This document shows positions 1 to 7,904 of a DNA stretch of 64,000 nucleotides, in pieces. This stretch comes from Flavobacterium sp. Leaf82. GTDB lineage: Bacteria > Bacteroidota > Bacteroidia > Flavobacteriales > Flavobacteriaceae. The position numbers and the translations under genes were made by a program. Every line of letters begins with the position of its first letter. The stretch's first letter is position 1. Location: the NCBI RefSeq assembly GCF_001422725.1, contig NZ_LMMA01000034.1:69642-133641 (forward strand). Direction: 5' to 3'. Below the pieces are notes generated by a model. The model did not search any database. It was not told the DNA's origin and worked only from the letters and a program-made list of their open reading frames with translations.

Positions 1-191
1 TTATTAAAATTATAATTTTAATCATTTTTATAGATTAAAAACGACTTTCATAATTTGTTTTTAATCGAGTTTTATAAAATATCTATCTTCTTAATTATCT
101 TTTTATAAATCTATCTTTAAATCGCTTTATTTTGGTTTCCGATAAAATTTAAGCTTTTTTATAACTGAAAACTGCCACTGCTACTGAAAAC

Positions 192-2357
192 TTACTTCTT
201 ACCAGCTTCCACAAATTCCAATTCATCTAAACTTACTTTCGAAGTAAAAATTCCGTAATTAACCGTTGCTTTATTTTTTTCGATAGAATCGATACTTCCA
301 ACAGATCTTCCGTCAAGCATTCTTACTCTGTCACCAACTTTTAAAATTGGTTTTGGTTTTTCGATAACGGGTTTGAGTTTCTTTTCTTTTTTCTCTTTTC
401 TAATTTCTTCAACCTGAACCGAAACTTCTGCAATAACTTCTTTTTTCTTTTCGATTATGGCTTTTGTTTCTTTTGGAGTTGCTTTTTTTCGTTTTGAATT
501 TTCAATTTCTATGATTTTCAAAAACTCGCCAATTAGTTCCTTTTTATTTTTATTGTTGAAATATTTCTCTGAGATATCTTCTATTTTCTGACCAATGTAA
601 ATCGTCTTTTGGTTGCTATCGTATAATTCCTGATAGCTTTCTAGTTTTTGTTTGATTTTTACATTGATGTTTTCCATCTTTTTGCTTTCCTCACGTGCGC
701 GCGTTTCTTCTTCTTTTAAATTGATAGAAGTTTTCTCAAGTTTGGATCTTTCTTTTTGAAGAGTTGCAATGGTCTTATCAAAACGAACTTTGCCAACTTC
801 GATTTTCTTTTTCGCGCGATTTATTAATCCAAATGGAATTCCGTTTTTTAAGGCAACTTCAAAAGTAAACGAACTTCCGGCCTGACCTAAAGCCAACTTG
901 TACATTGGTTCAAGCGACTTTTCGTCGAACATCATATTCGCATTTGTTGCAAAAGGCAATTCGTTTGCCAGAATTTTCAAATTAGAATAATGTGTTGTTA
1001 TAATTCCGAAAGCTTCACGATGATAAAATTCTTCCAGGAAGATTTCAGCCAAGGCTCCTCCTAATTCCGGATCAGAACCTGTACCAAATTCATCAATTAA
1101 AAACATGGTTTTCTTGTTGCATTTCTTCAAGAAATAATTCATGTTTTTTAATCGATAACTATAAGTACTTAGGTGATTTTCAATAGATTGATTATCGCCA
1201 ATGTCTGTTAAAATTCTATCAAACAAAAAAGTTTCGCTACGTTCATGAACCGGAATCAACATCCCTGATTGCAACATCAATTGTAATAAACCAACTGTTT
1301 TAAGCGAAATTGTTTTTCCTCCGGCATTTGGTCCTGAAATTACAATGATTCGGTTATCTTGTTTTAATTCAATAGTTTGCGGATGCGTAATTTCATTCTT
1401 CTGCTTATTATTCAAATACAAAATTGGATGATATGCTTCTCTAAAAAACAGTCTTCTTTCTTCGGTAATTGTAGGTAAGATTCCGTTGATTCTATTGGCA
1501 TATTTTGCTTTTCCTGAAACTACGTCAATGTCGCTTAGAAATTCCTGATACTCAGTTAAAATTGGTAAGAAAGGACGAATTGCATTTGATAATTGCTTTA
1601 AAATTCGGGTAATTTCTTCTTTTTCTTCGTACTCTAAATTGCTTAGTTCACGAGAATATTGAAGTGTAGTTTCCGGTTCGATATAAGCAATACTTCCGGT
1701 CTTTGAACTGCCTAAAATAGAACCTTTTACTTTACGACGATACATCGCTAAAACGGCTAAAACTCTGCGATTTTGCACAAAACTTTCTTTAATATCATCT
1801 AGATAACCCAGACTATTATATTGGGTAAGTGCAACGCCAAAACTTTGATTTACTTTACCGCGAATTATGTTCATATTCTGGCGAATACTCAATAAAGCAG
1901 GTGAAGCATTATCTTTGATTTCTCCATATTTATCTACAATAGCATCGATTAGAGTAACAATATCTTTAGTGTATTCAACTCTTGAAGCTCTTGCGTTAAG
2001 ATTTGGATAATAATCATCAAACTTTTTAAGAAAATTCAATAAGAAATTTGCGGTTGATGAAAGCGTTGCAATTTTTCTAAAGCTTCCTACTTCAAGGAAA
2101 CTATCTTCTATTGCAAGAAATTTTATTTCATGCGTTATGGCGTCAAATCCGTGATTGGGAATGGCGTTATTATTTTCAAAAGACGAAACATATTCTGATG
2201 TTTGCATCAAAGCCTGCATCAAAGTTTCTTTGTCTTTAAAAGGTGTTATTTTTAAAGCTTTTTCTTTTCCTATATCTGTGTTACAGCCTGCCGAAATGGT
2301 TTCGAGCACTGTTGGAAATTGTAAATCTTGTAATGTCTTTTCGGTAATGGATATCAT
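192..2357 (-). CDS. mutS2: MutS2-family DNA-binding ATPase without Smr domain
   Basis: MutS2 proteins bind branched DNA or collided ribosomes and are not part of canonical mismatch repair. The 721-residue product has the MutS core/clamp helices (about 1-330). The ATPase domain follows, with Walker A GPNAGGKT near residue 345, Walker B LIDEFGTGSDP and the switch region TTHYSNLKILA. A long charged coiled coil spans about 520-650. The C-terminal 45 residues (VGDRVRMLDGRSVGSI) look like a small KOW/SH3-like barrel. The family usually has about 780 residues and ends in an Smr nuclease domain. None is present here and the gene ends cleanly, so the truncation appears natural. A -7 element lies 25 bp upstream of the start. 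Confidence 0.93.
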   Translation of the reverse strand: MISITEKTLQDLQFPTVLETISAGCNTDIGKEKALKITPFKDKETLMQALMQTSEYVSSFENNNAIPNHGFDAITHEIKFLAIEDSFLEVGSFRKIATLSSTANFLLNFLKKFDDYYPNLNARASRVEYTKDIVTLIDAIVDKYGEIKDNASPALLSIRQNMNIIRGKVNQSFGVALTQYNSLGYLDDIKESFVQNRRVLAVLAMYRRKVKGSILGSSKTGSIAYIEPETTLQYSRELSNLEYEEKEEITRILKQLSNAIRPFLPILTEYQEFLSDIDVVSGKAKYANRINGILPTITEERRLFFREAYHPILYLNNKQKNEITHPQTIELKQDNRIIVISGPNAGGKTISLKTVGLLQLMLQSGMLIPVHERSETFLFDRILTDIGDNQSIENHLSTYSYRLKNMNYFLKKCNKKTMFLIDEFGTGSDPELGGALAEIFLEEFYHREAFGIITTHYSNLKILANELPFATNANMMFDEKSLEPMYKLALGQAGSSFTFEVALKNGIPFGLINRAKKKIEVGKVRFDKTIATLQKERSKLEKTSINLKEEETRAREESKKMENINVKIKQKLESYQELYDSNQKTIYIGQKIEDISEKYFNNKNKKELIGEFLKIIEIENSKRKKATPKETKAIIEKKKEVIAEVSVQVEEIRKEKKEKKLKPVIEKPKPILKVGDRVRMLDGRSVGSIDSIEKNKATVNYGIFTSKVSLDELEFVEAGKK

Positions 2358-2381
2358 TTAATTTCTTTAACAAAGTACACG

Positions 2382-2389
2382 CAAAAGTA
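2382..2389 (-). promoter_or_regulatory. -7 promoter element of mutS2
   Basis: On the minus strand this reads TACTTTTG, matching the Bacteroidetes -7 consensus TAnnTTTG. It lies 25 bp before the mutS2 start. No clear -33 TTG was found at the right distance. Confidence 0.45.
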
Positions 2390-2491
2390 CGAAAACATAA
2401 TCATTGAATTCTATAAAGTTCAGCTCTAAATTTTATCGTTTACTAAATATGATTTCAATAAAAAAATTCCGAGATTAGCATTAAAAAAAAT

Positions 2492-3157
2492 ATGGACGTA
2501 AAAATGCATGATTCCTGGAAACCGGTTTTAAAGGAAGAATTTGAGAAACCTTATTTCAAAGAATTAATTGATTTTGTAAAATCTGAATATGCAACTAAGA
2601 TATGTTATCCAAAAGGAAATCAGATTTTTTCGGCATTTGATCATTGTCATTTTGATCAGGTAAAAGTTGTAATTATAGGACAAGATCCTTATCACGGACC
2701 TAATCAGGCAAATGGCTTGTGTTTTTCTGTAAACGACGGAATAGCATTTCCACCTTCTCTTCAAAATATTTTCAAAGAAATCGAAACCGATTTAAATATA
2801 CCAATTCCTAAAACGGGTAATTTAGAACGTTGGGCAGATCAGGGTGTTTTTCTTTTAAACGCTACTTTAACCGTAAGACAATCGGAAGCTGGAAGCCATC
2901 AGGGAAAAGGTTGGGAAAAATTTACAGATGCTGTAATTAAACAAATTTCGGCTAATAGTAAAGATGTCGTTTTTTTATTATGGGGAGGTTTCGCCCAAAA
3001 GAAAGCAGCGCTAATTGATTCATCAAAACATTATATTTTAAAATCAGGTCATCCTTCGCCTTTAAGCGCAAACAGAGGATTTTGGTTTGGAAATAAACAT
3101 TTTAGTCAGGCAAATGCTTTCTTGAAATCAAAAGGATTGAAAGAAATTGAATGGTAA
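2492..3157 (+). CDS. ung: Uracil-DNA glycosylase (family 1)
   Basis: Removes uracil from DNA as the first step of base excision repair. The 221-residue length is typical of family 1. The water-activating motif GQDPYHGPNQANGLCFSV (Asp in GQDPYH) is near residue 64. The DNA-intercalating loop HPSPLSANRGFWFGNKHF near residue 188 carries the catalytic His. The start is the first ATG after an A-rich run; an in-frame ATG four codons later is possible. The gene is divergent from mutS2 (134 bp apart), so two DNA-maintenance genes share a control region. Confidence 0.97.
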   Translation: MDVKMHDSWKPVLKEEFEKPYFKELIDFVKSEYATKICYPKGNQIFSAFDHCHFDQVKVVIIGQDPYHGPNQANGLCFSVNDGIAFPPSLQNIFKEIETDLNIPIPKTGNLERWADQGVFLLNATLTVRQSEAGSHQGKGWEKFTDAVIKQISANSKDVVFLLWGGFAQKKAALIDSSKHYILKSGHPSPLSANRGFWFGNKHFSQANAFLKSKGLKEIEW

Positions 3158-3473
3158 CCAATTTCAGATAAGCTAATATAAAAAGTCAAAGTGTTAATTG
3201 AAAAGAACATTTTGGCTTTTTGTTTTTTCTAAAATAGTTTTCAGTTTTTTAAAATTTTTGGATTTTTTTAGGATAATACATGTTAAATTATTATTTAAGA
3301 ACTTTAGTTTAATTCTTTCAAAACTTTATAAACATCTTCGATAAAGGAAGATGCATATTATATAATGATTTGGTCGGGAAAATAATGGAATGGATTATGA
3401 AGAGTTTTCATGATAAATTAGAATTTGTAAAAGTTAAGCTTACTTTTGCACCCTCAAAATTTATAATAACGAA
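3158..3473. other. Intergenic region between ung and the CotH gene
   Basis: This 316-bp AT-rich spacer has no open frame of note. Its left part (about 3180-3230) has an imperfect hairpin, with AAAAGTCAAAGTGTT facing GAACATTTTGGCTTTTT, followed by Ts. That is a plausible weak terminator for ung. Its right end holds the promoter of the CotH gene. Nothing else was recognised. Confidence 0.5.
3441..3448 (+). promoter_or_regulatory. -7 promoter element of the CotH gene
   Basis: TACTTTTG matches the TAnnTTTG consensus and sits 26 bp before the ATG. The upstream TTTG is too close to be an ideal -33 box. Confidence 0.45.
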
Positions 3474-5180
3474 ATGAAGCAAAAAATACTATTATTACTA
3501 TTTCTTAACTTTTTTTATTTTTCTTATGCAAGCGAAATTATTGTTATTCCATCTAATCAATTTAATATAGATAACAATAAAAAATTAATACTTTCTAATT
3601 TAGATGTTACTTACATTAATATACAATGGTCAGGCGAAAAAACTTCAATAACATTTGATGTGAATTATGAGTTTGAAACCCCTGTAACTATAATTAAAAT
3701 TGGAACTCCTTACAAAGTAATAAATCCAGCGGATAACAAATTATATGTACTTTATTTTACTGAGTTACCTTTAATTACTATTACGACACATGACTTAATT
3801 GTCGATGATCCTTATGTTTTAGGCAATTTTAGAATAGTTGAAACGAATCAAAATACGGTAATTTCTAATATTGGCATACAGTATAGAGGTGCTTCATCAC
3901 AATTTCTTCCTAAAAAACCTTTCGAAATTGAATTTTGGAACGATGTAACAGGAGAAGAAACCCATGACGAAAGCTTATTAGGTATGCATTCTGATGATGG
4001 ATGGAACTTACAGGCTATGTACAATGAATCTCTCAGATTCCATAGTAAAACTAATAATGATTTATGGAGATTAATACATAAACCATATTATCTTAATTCA
4101 GAGCCAGAAGCAGCAAGTGGTATCGAAATGAAATATGCTGAACTATTTTTAAATGGTGAATATAGAGGTATATATTGTGTAGGAGAAAAAGTAAACAGAA
4201 AACTATTAAAACTAAAAAAATATAATAAAAATATAAAAGGGGAATTGTACAAAGGTGACCAATGGGGTGAAAGCACATTACTAAACTCCTTGTTGTCATA
4301 TGATAATAATCAATCACTATGGGGTGGTTACGAATACAAACATCCAAAAGAGGAAACCGATTGGACAAACATTTACAATTTTGTTGATTTTGTTGTTAAT
4401 GAAACTGATAGTAAATTTTTGAGCGAATATAAAACTAAGTTTGAGATTAATAACGCGGTTGATTATTTTATATTTCTAAATTTACTTAGAGCTACTGATA
4501 ATCGTGGAAAAAATTTATATCTGGCAAAATATAACAATAATTCCCCTTATTTTTATGTGCCATGGGATTTGGATGGAACCTTTGGAACTATATGGAATGG
4601 TCAGCATGAAAATATTACTAATGATTTATTATCTAATGGTTTGTATGATCGTTTACTTAATGATTGTTCAGCAGGTGGATTTCGTGAAAAATTAAATTTA
4701 AGATGGAGTGAATTACGAAACACTTTAATTACACATTCTAGTTTAATGACCATGCTTACTAATAATTATAATATTCTAAAACAAAATGGAGTTTATGAGA
4801 GAGAAAGTATGGCGTGGCCAGATTATAATGCTGATGAAACCGAACTAGATTATATTTCTACGTGGTTAACGAATAGATTGGCATTTTTAGATTTGAAATT
4901 TTCTGAGAGTTGTAATACACTAGATGTGGCAACATTTGATCGAGTACTAAAAACTACCATTTATCCTAACCCAACATCTGATGTCGTTAATATTAGTTTA
5001 GTTGATAATTTGAAATATACAATATTTCTATATGATACTACTGGAAAATTATTATTGAACGATCACTTTGAGGGTGACCAATATCAGATTTCTATAAAGG
5101 ATTTGAGTAAAGGAATATATTATATCAAAGTATTGGATTCAGATAATAAGGTTGATGTCAAAAGGGTAATAAAAAATTAA
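3474..5180 (+). CDS. CotH-family protein with T9SS type A sorting domain
   Basis: The 568-residue product is predicted to be secreted. It starts with an N-terminal signal peptide (about 1-20, ending SYASE). A CotH-like domain at about 120-470 includes IQYRGASSQ, KPFEIEFW, DDGWNLQAMYNESLRF, LFLNGEYRGIYCVGEKV, RATDNRGKNLYL and PWDLDGTFG. The last 70 residues form a type A Por secretion tail (TIYPNPTSDVVNISL, then YDTTGKLLL and GIYYIKVLDSDNKVDVKR). CotH proteins are atypical protein kinases in Bacillus spore coats. Bacteroidetes members with this tail are extracellular or cell-surface, and their substrates are unknown. The coding sequence looks noticeably more AT-rich than its neighbours, which may indicate transfer. 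It is monocistronic and ends at a bidirectional terminator. The PorX T9SS regulator is encoded 4 kb away. Confidence 0.88.
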   Translation: MKQKILLLLFLNFFYFSYASEIIVIPSNQFNIDNNKKLILSNLDVTYINIQWSGEKTSITFDVNYEFETPVTIIKIGTPYKVINPADNKLYVLYFTELPLITITTHDLIVDDPYVLGNFRIVETNQNTVISNIGIQYRGASSQFLPKKPFEIEFWNDVTGEETHDESLLGMHSDDGWNLQAMYNESLRFHSKTNNDLWRLIHKPYYLNSEPEAASGIEMKYAELFLNGEYRGIYCVGEKVNRKLLKLKKYNKNIKGELYKGDQWGESTLLNSLLSYDNNQSLWGGYEYKHPKEETDWTNIYNFVDFVVNETDSKFLSEYKTKFEINNAVDYFIFLNLLRATDNRGKNLYLAKYNNNSPYFYVPWDLDGTFGTIWNGQHENITNDLLSNGLYDRLLNDCSAGGFREKLNLRWSELRNTLITHSSLMTMLTNNYNILKQNGVYERESMAWPDYNADETELDYISTWLTNRLAFLDLKFSESCNTLDVATFDRVLKTTIYPNPTSDVVNISLVDNLKYTIFLYDTTGKLLLNDHFEGDQYQISIKDLSKGIYYIKVLDSDNKVDVKRVIKN

Positions 5181-5182
5181 AT

Positions 5183-5218
5183 AAAAAAGCCAGTTAAAAT
5201 TTTAACTGGCTTTTTTTT
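5183..5218. terminator. Bidirectional terminator between convergent genes
   Basis: The 20-bp perfect palindrome CCAGTTAAAATTTTAACTGG is flanked by an A-run and a T-run. It serves both the CotH gene (+) and the leftward gene at 5217, whose stop codon lies in the T-tract. Confidence 0.85.
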
Positions 5219-5591
5219 ATTTTCTAACAATTTCGTCTAAAACTGCTTTATTTTCGTAGTTAATAACTTTTAGAATTACTTCTTGGTTTTTAACTGTTTT
5301 TCCTTCAATAATATAAAGTTTTCCTTTTTTGAAAGGAACATTACTTTGGTCAAAATCTACATCTCCAAACTTCAGGGTATTTTTTATATCAGCGGTATCA
5401 ATCCATTTTTCGTTTAAAGTCTGAACTGCTTTTTCAGAATATTGAAAAGGTTTTGTACGTAAATTGTTTAAAACGCGGGCATTTGGGAAGTAGTTGCAAC
5501 GGGTATCTTTTCCGCTAAAAACAAGGGCTACAAAAAAGCATCCCATAACTAAACCAACTAAATAATAGGCAAAACGATGTGCGAACTTCAT
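5217..5591 (-). CDS. DUF4258-like membrane-anchored protein, unknown function
   Basis: The product has 124 residues and one N-terminal hydrophobic helix (FAYYLVGLVMGCFFVALVF), so it is probably inner-membrane anchored or a lipoprotein-like precursor. A soluble part follows with CNYFPNARVLNN and a C-terminal region rich in beta strands. It resembles small Flavobacterium proteins annotated DUF4258, whose function is unknown. An upstream in-frame ATG at 5609 is rejected: it would add MQKFYF and overlaps the -7 promoter element at 5607-5614. The gene lies 36 bp downstream of alanine dehydrogenase. Confidence 0.75.
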   Translation of the reverse strand: MKFAHRFAYYLVGLVMGCFFVALVFSGKDTRCNYFPNARVLNNLRTKPFQYSEKAVQTLNEKWIDTADIKNTLKFGDVDFDQSNVPFKKGKLYIIEGKTVKNQEVILKVINYENKAVLDEIVRK

Positions 5592-5606
5592 GAAATAAAA
5601 TTTTTG

Positions 5607-5614
5607 CAAAGGTA
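5607..5614 (-). promoter_or_regulatory. -7 promoter element for the 5217-5591 gene
   Basis: The minus strand reads TACCTTTG, matching TAnnTTTG, 16 bp before the ATG at 5591. Its position inside the longer reading frame is the main reason for choosing the shorter start. Confidence 0.45.
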
Positions 5615-5627
5615 CACTAAAGTTCCC

Positions 5628-6827
5628 TTAAAATACAAGTAAATTAATGTCGTTATCAGGCAAATCAAACCATTCGCCAATTGCTTTGTTGGTTAAAATT
5701 CCATGGTATAGATAGATTCCGTTTTTTAATCCCTTATTACATCTGATGGCACTTTCTAAACCACCGTCCTCAGCTATTTGAAGTAAGTAGGGAGTAAGTA
5801 TGTTACTTATTGATAATGAGGCTGTTTTAGAATATCTTGAAGGTATATTAGGCACGCAATAATGCAAAACATTACTTTTAATAAAAGTTGGTTTTTCGTG
5901 GGTCGTAACTTCAGAGGTTTCAAAGCAACCTCCGGTATCTATGCTTACATCGACAATTACAGCGCCTTTTTTCATGTGTTCAACCATAGTTTCTGTTACT
6001 ATAATAGGACAACGTTCTTTTCCTCGCATTGCGCCAATGGCAACATCACAACGTCTTAAAGCTTTTAACAATGCTTTTTGCTGAACGGTAGAAGTAAAGA
6101 TTCTCTGGTTTAAATTATTTTGTAAACGTCGTAATTTTGTAATCGAGTTATCAAAAACTTTTACGTTTGCACCTAATCCAATTGCCGTTTTTGCTGCAAA
6201 TTCACCAACTGTTCCGGCACCTAAAATTACAACTTCGGTAGGAGGGACTCCGGTTATATTTCCAAATAAAAGACCTTTCCCAAATTCATTAGTAATCATT
6301 AATTCTGCAGCAATAAGTATAGAAGCAGTTCCTGCAATTTCACTTAATGATTTTACAGCAGGATATGATCCGTCTTCATCCTTAATATATTCAAAAGCTA
6401 ATGCTGTTATCTTTTTTTGAGCCAAAGCTTCAAAATAAGTTTTCTTTTTTGTTTTTAACTGAATGGCAGAAATAATAATCGTTTCGGGATTAATCATCTC
6501 AATTTCTGCTAATGTTGGCGGTTCAACCTTTAATAACATCGGACAACCAAAAACTTTTTTAGTATCTTTTGTTACTTCTGCTCCTGCATCTGAGTATTCT
6601 TTGTCAGAATAACTGGAACTTTCTCCTGCTCCGGACTCAATCATAACACGATGACCTTCATAAGTCAATGAGTTTACAGCATCCGGGGTTAAGCAAATAC
6701 GACGTTCCTGATAACTTGTTTCTTTAGGGATTCCTATAAAAAGTTCACTTTTGAATCGGCCAATTTCAAGTTTTTCTTCTTGTGGCAACAATTGTTGTTT
6801 CGTAAATGGAGTTAAGGTGATTGACAT
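5628..6827 (-). CDS. ald: Alanine dehydrogenase
   Basis: NAD-dependent interconversion of L-alanine and pyruvate plus ammonia, in the cytoplasm. Of 399 residues, the first 30 are an extension relative to the roughly 370-residue family norm. The substrate site motif GIPKETSYQERRICLTPDAV begins near residue 32. The Rossmann motif VVILGAGTVGEFAA is near residue 200. The segment VDVSIDTGGCFETSE near residue 295 is typical of Ald. The related transhydrogenase alpha subunit is less likely because DIAID-type proton-channel segments are absent. It runs in the same direction as the GNAT, tsaE and porX genes but is separated from the GNAT gene by 82 bp. Confidence 0.92.
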   Translation of the reverse strand: MSITLTPFTKQQLLPQEEKLEIGRFKSELFIGIPKETSYQERRICLTPDAVNSLTYEGHRVMIESGAGESSSYSDKEYSDAGAEVTKDTKKVFGCPMLLKVEPPTLAEIEMINPETIIISAIQLKTKKKTYFEALAQKKITALAFEYIKDEDGSYPAVKSLSEIAGTASILIAAELMITNEFGKGLLFGNITGVPPTEVVILGAGTVGEFAAKTAIGLGANVKVFDNSITKLRRLQNNLNQRIFTSTVQQKALLKALRRCDVAIGAMRGKERCPIIVTETMVEHMKKGAVIVDVSIDTGGCFETSEVTTHEKPTFIKSNVLHYCVPNIPSRYSKTASLSISNILTPYLLQIAEDGGLESAIRCNKGLKNGIYLYHGILTNKAIGEWFDLPDNDINLLVF

Positions 6828-6909
6828 GGGTTGTGCGAAAATTAAGAGTACAAATTACGTAAAAAGTTTTAAATCAATGTAAAAATTCTGCTAATAGTAT
6901 GTGATGAAA

Positions 6910-7383
6910 TTACGGCATAATTTTTTCCATTTTAATGTCGGCCCTTTCATAAATCCCTCCTTCTAAGGGAACTTCTGTAAAACCAAATTTTTCATACAGG
7001 TGAATCGCCGGAAGCAATTTTCGATTTGAATACAAAAACAATTTTTGAATGTTATTTTCTTTGGCTACAGCCAGACAATGTACCAGTAGTATATTTCCAA
7101 TTCCTAAACCTTGCGCCTGATCAGAAACTGCCATTTTACTCAATTCAAATGTCGAATCATTGACTTTCATTAAGGAAACAGTTTCTACAATCTCATCATT
7201 ATATTTAGCGTAGAAAATTAATCCTCCTTTATCAATAATTTCTTCCTGAGGATTCGAAAGTACTATTTCGTCTTTTTCTTCAACTCTAAAATATTTTTGA
7301 AGCCATTCTTTATTTAAGATTTTTATCGGATCTTTTAAATCAGGTGAGAATGGGATTATTTCGACTGTATTTTGGGGATTCAT
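6910..7383 (-). CDS. GNAT-family N-acetyltransferase
   Basis: The 157-residue product has a single GNAT fold. The acetyl-CoA pyrophosphate loop is QGLGIG near residue 92, following the strand FELSKMAVSD. The C-terminal motif B reads IHLYEKFGFTEVPLE. The substrate cannot be read from the sequence. The gene starts 10 bp after the tsaE stop, so the two are probably cotranscribed. Because tsaE is next to it, RimI-type ribosomal-protein acetylation is a possibility, but this sequence does not look specifically like RimI. Confidence 0.85.
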   Translation of the reverse strand: MNPQNTVEIIPFSPDLKDPIKILNKEWLQKYFRVEEKDEIVLSNPQEEIIDKGGLIFYAKYNDEIVETVSLMKVNDSTFELSKMAVSDQAQGLGIGNILLVHCLAVAKENNIQKLFLYSNRKLLPAIHLYEKFGFTEVPLEGGIYERADIKMEKIMP

Positions 7384-7393
7384 TTCTTATCTT

Positions 7394-7801
7394 TTAAACT
7401 AATTCCAATGCTCTTTTTCCATCAGCCAATAACTCGATATTGATTATTGAATGTTCTTCAGGAATTAGATTAGCAATTTTTTCAGACCATTCGATAAAAC
7501 ACCAATTTCCGGAATACAAATAATCATCAACTCCCATATCAAGCGCTTCAGTTTCTTTGTTTAATCGGTAGAAATCAAAATGATAAACGATTTGATTGTT
7601 AGAAGTATAGTATTCATTAACTAAAGAAAAAGTTGGACTGCTTGTTGCATCTTCAACTCCAAGACTTTTACAAAGTTGTTTGATTAAAGTAGTTTTTCCA
7701 ACACCCATTTCTCCATTAAAAAGAATAATTTTCTTTGGATTTTGTGCTAAAATTTGTGCCGCAACTTCTTTAATCTGATCTAATGAAAAAACGATATTCA
7801 T
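7394..7801 (-). CDS. tsaE: tRNA threonylcarbamoyladenosine biosynthesis ATPase TsaE
   Basis: ATPase partner of TsaB/TsaD in making the t6A37 modification of ANN-decoding tRNAs. The 135-residue product carries Walker A GEMGVGKTTL, the family motif ATSSPTFSLVNEY, and HFDFYRL followed by WCFIEWSEKI. The in-frame ATG at 7831 would add ten residues encoded inside an intergenic GCCACGAATT inverted repeat. The start at 7801 (MNIVFSLDQI) is therefore preferred. It precedes the GNAT gene by 10 bp and follows porX, an order common in Flavobacteriia. Confidence 0.92.
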   Translation of the reverse strand: MNIVFSLDQIKEVAAQILAQNPKKIILFNGEMGVGKTTLIKQLCKSLGVEDATSSPTFSLVNEYYTSNNQIVYHFDFYRLNKETEALDMGVDDYLYSGNWCFIEWSEKIANLIPEEHSIINIELLADGKRALELV

Positions 7802-7816
7802 TGTTGTGATTTTTTT

Positions 7817-7897
7817 TGCCACGAATTTCACGAATTTTAGCCAATTAAAGTTTATTTACTAAAAAAAAATTAGTGCTAATTAGTGTAATTCGTGGCA
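7817..7897. repeat. Intergenic inverted repeat, GCCACGAATT type
   Basis: Arms TGCCACGAATT (7817-7827) and AATTCGTGGCA (7887-7897) are exact inverted copies. Between them are TTCACGAATTTTAGCC-like and TTAGTGCTAATTAGTG words. A related half-element, GCCACGAATTGCACGAATTA, occurs at 21195-21222. Confidence 0.65.
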
Positions 7898-7904
7898 GTA
7901 TATT

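Noticed and set aside
2155..2361. Plus-strand open frame inside mutS2
   Set aside because: Antisense to a conserved coding region, with no recognisable protein features. Many similar shadow frames in the window were left out for the same reason.
7802..7831. Ten-residue extension of tsaE
   Set aside because: It lies in the GCCACGAATT inverted repeat, and TsaE normally starts near MNIVFSL.
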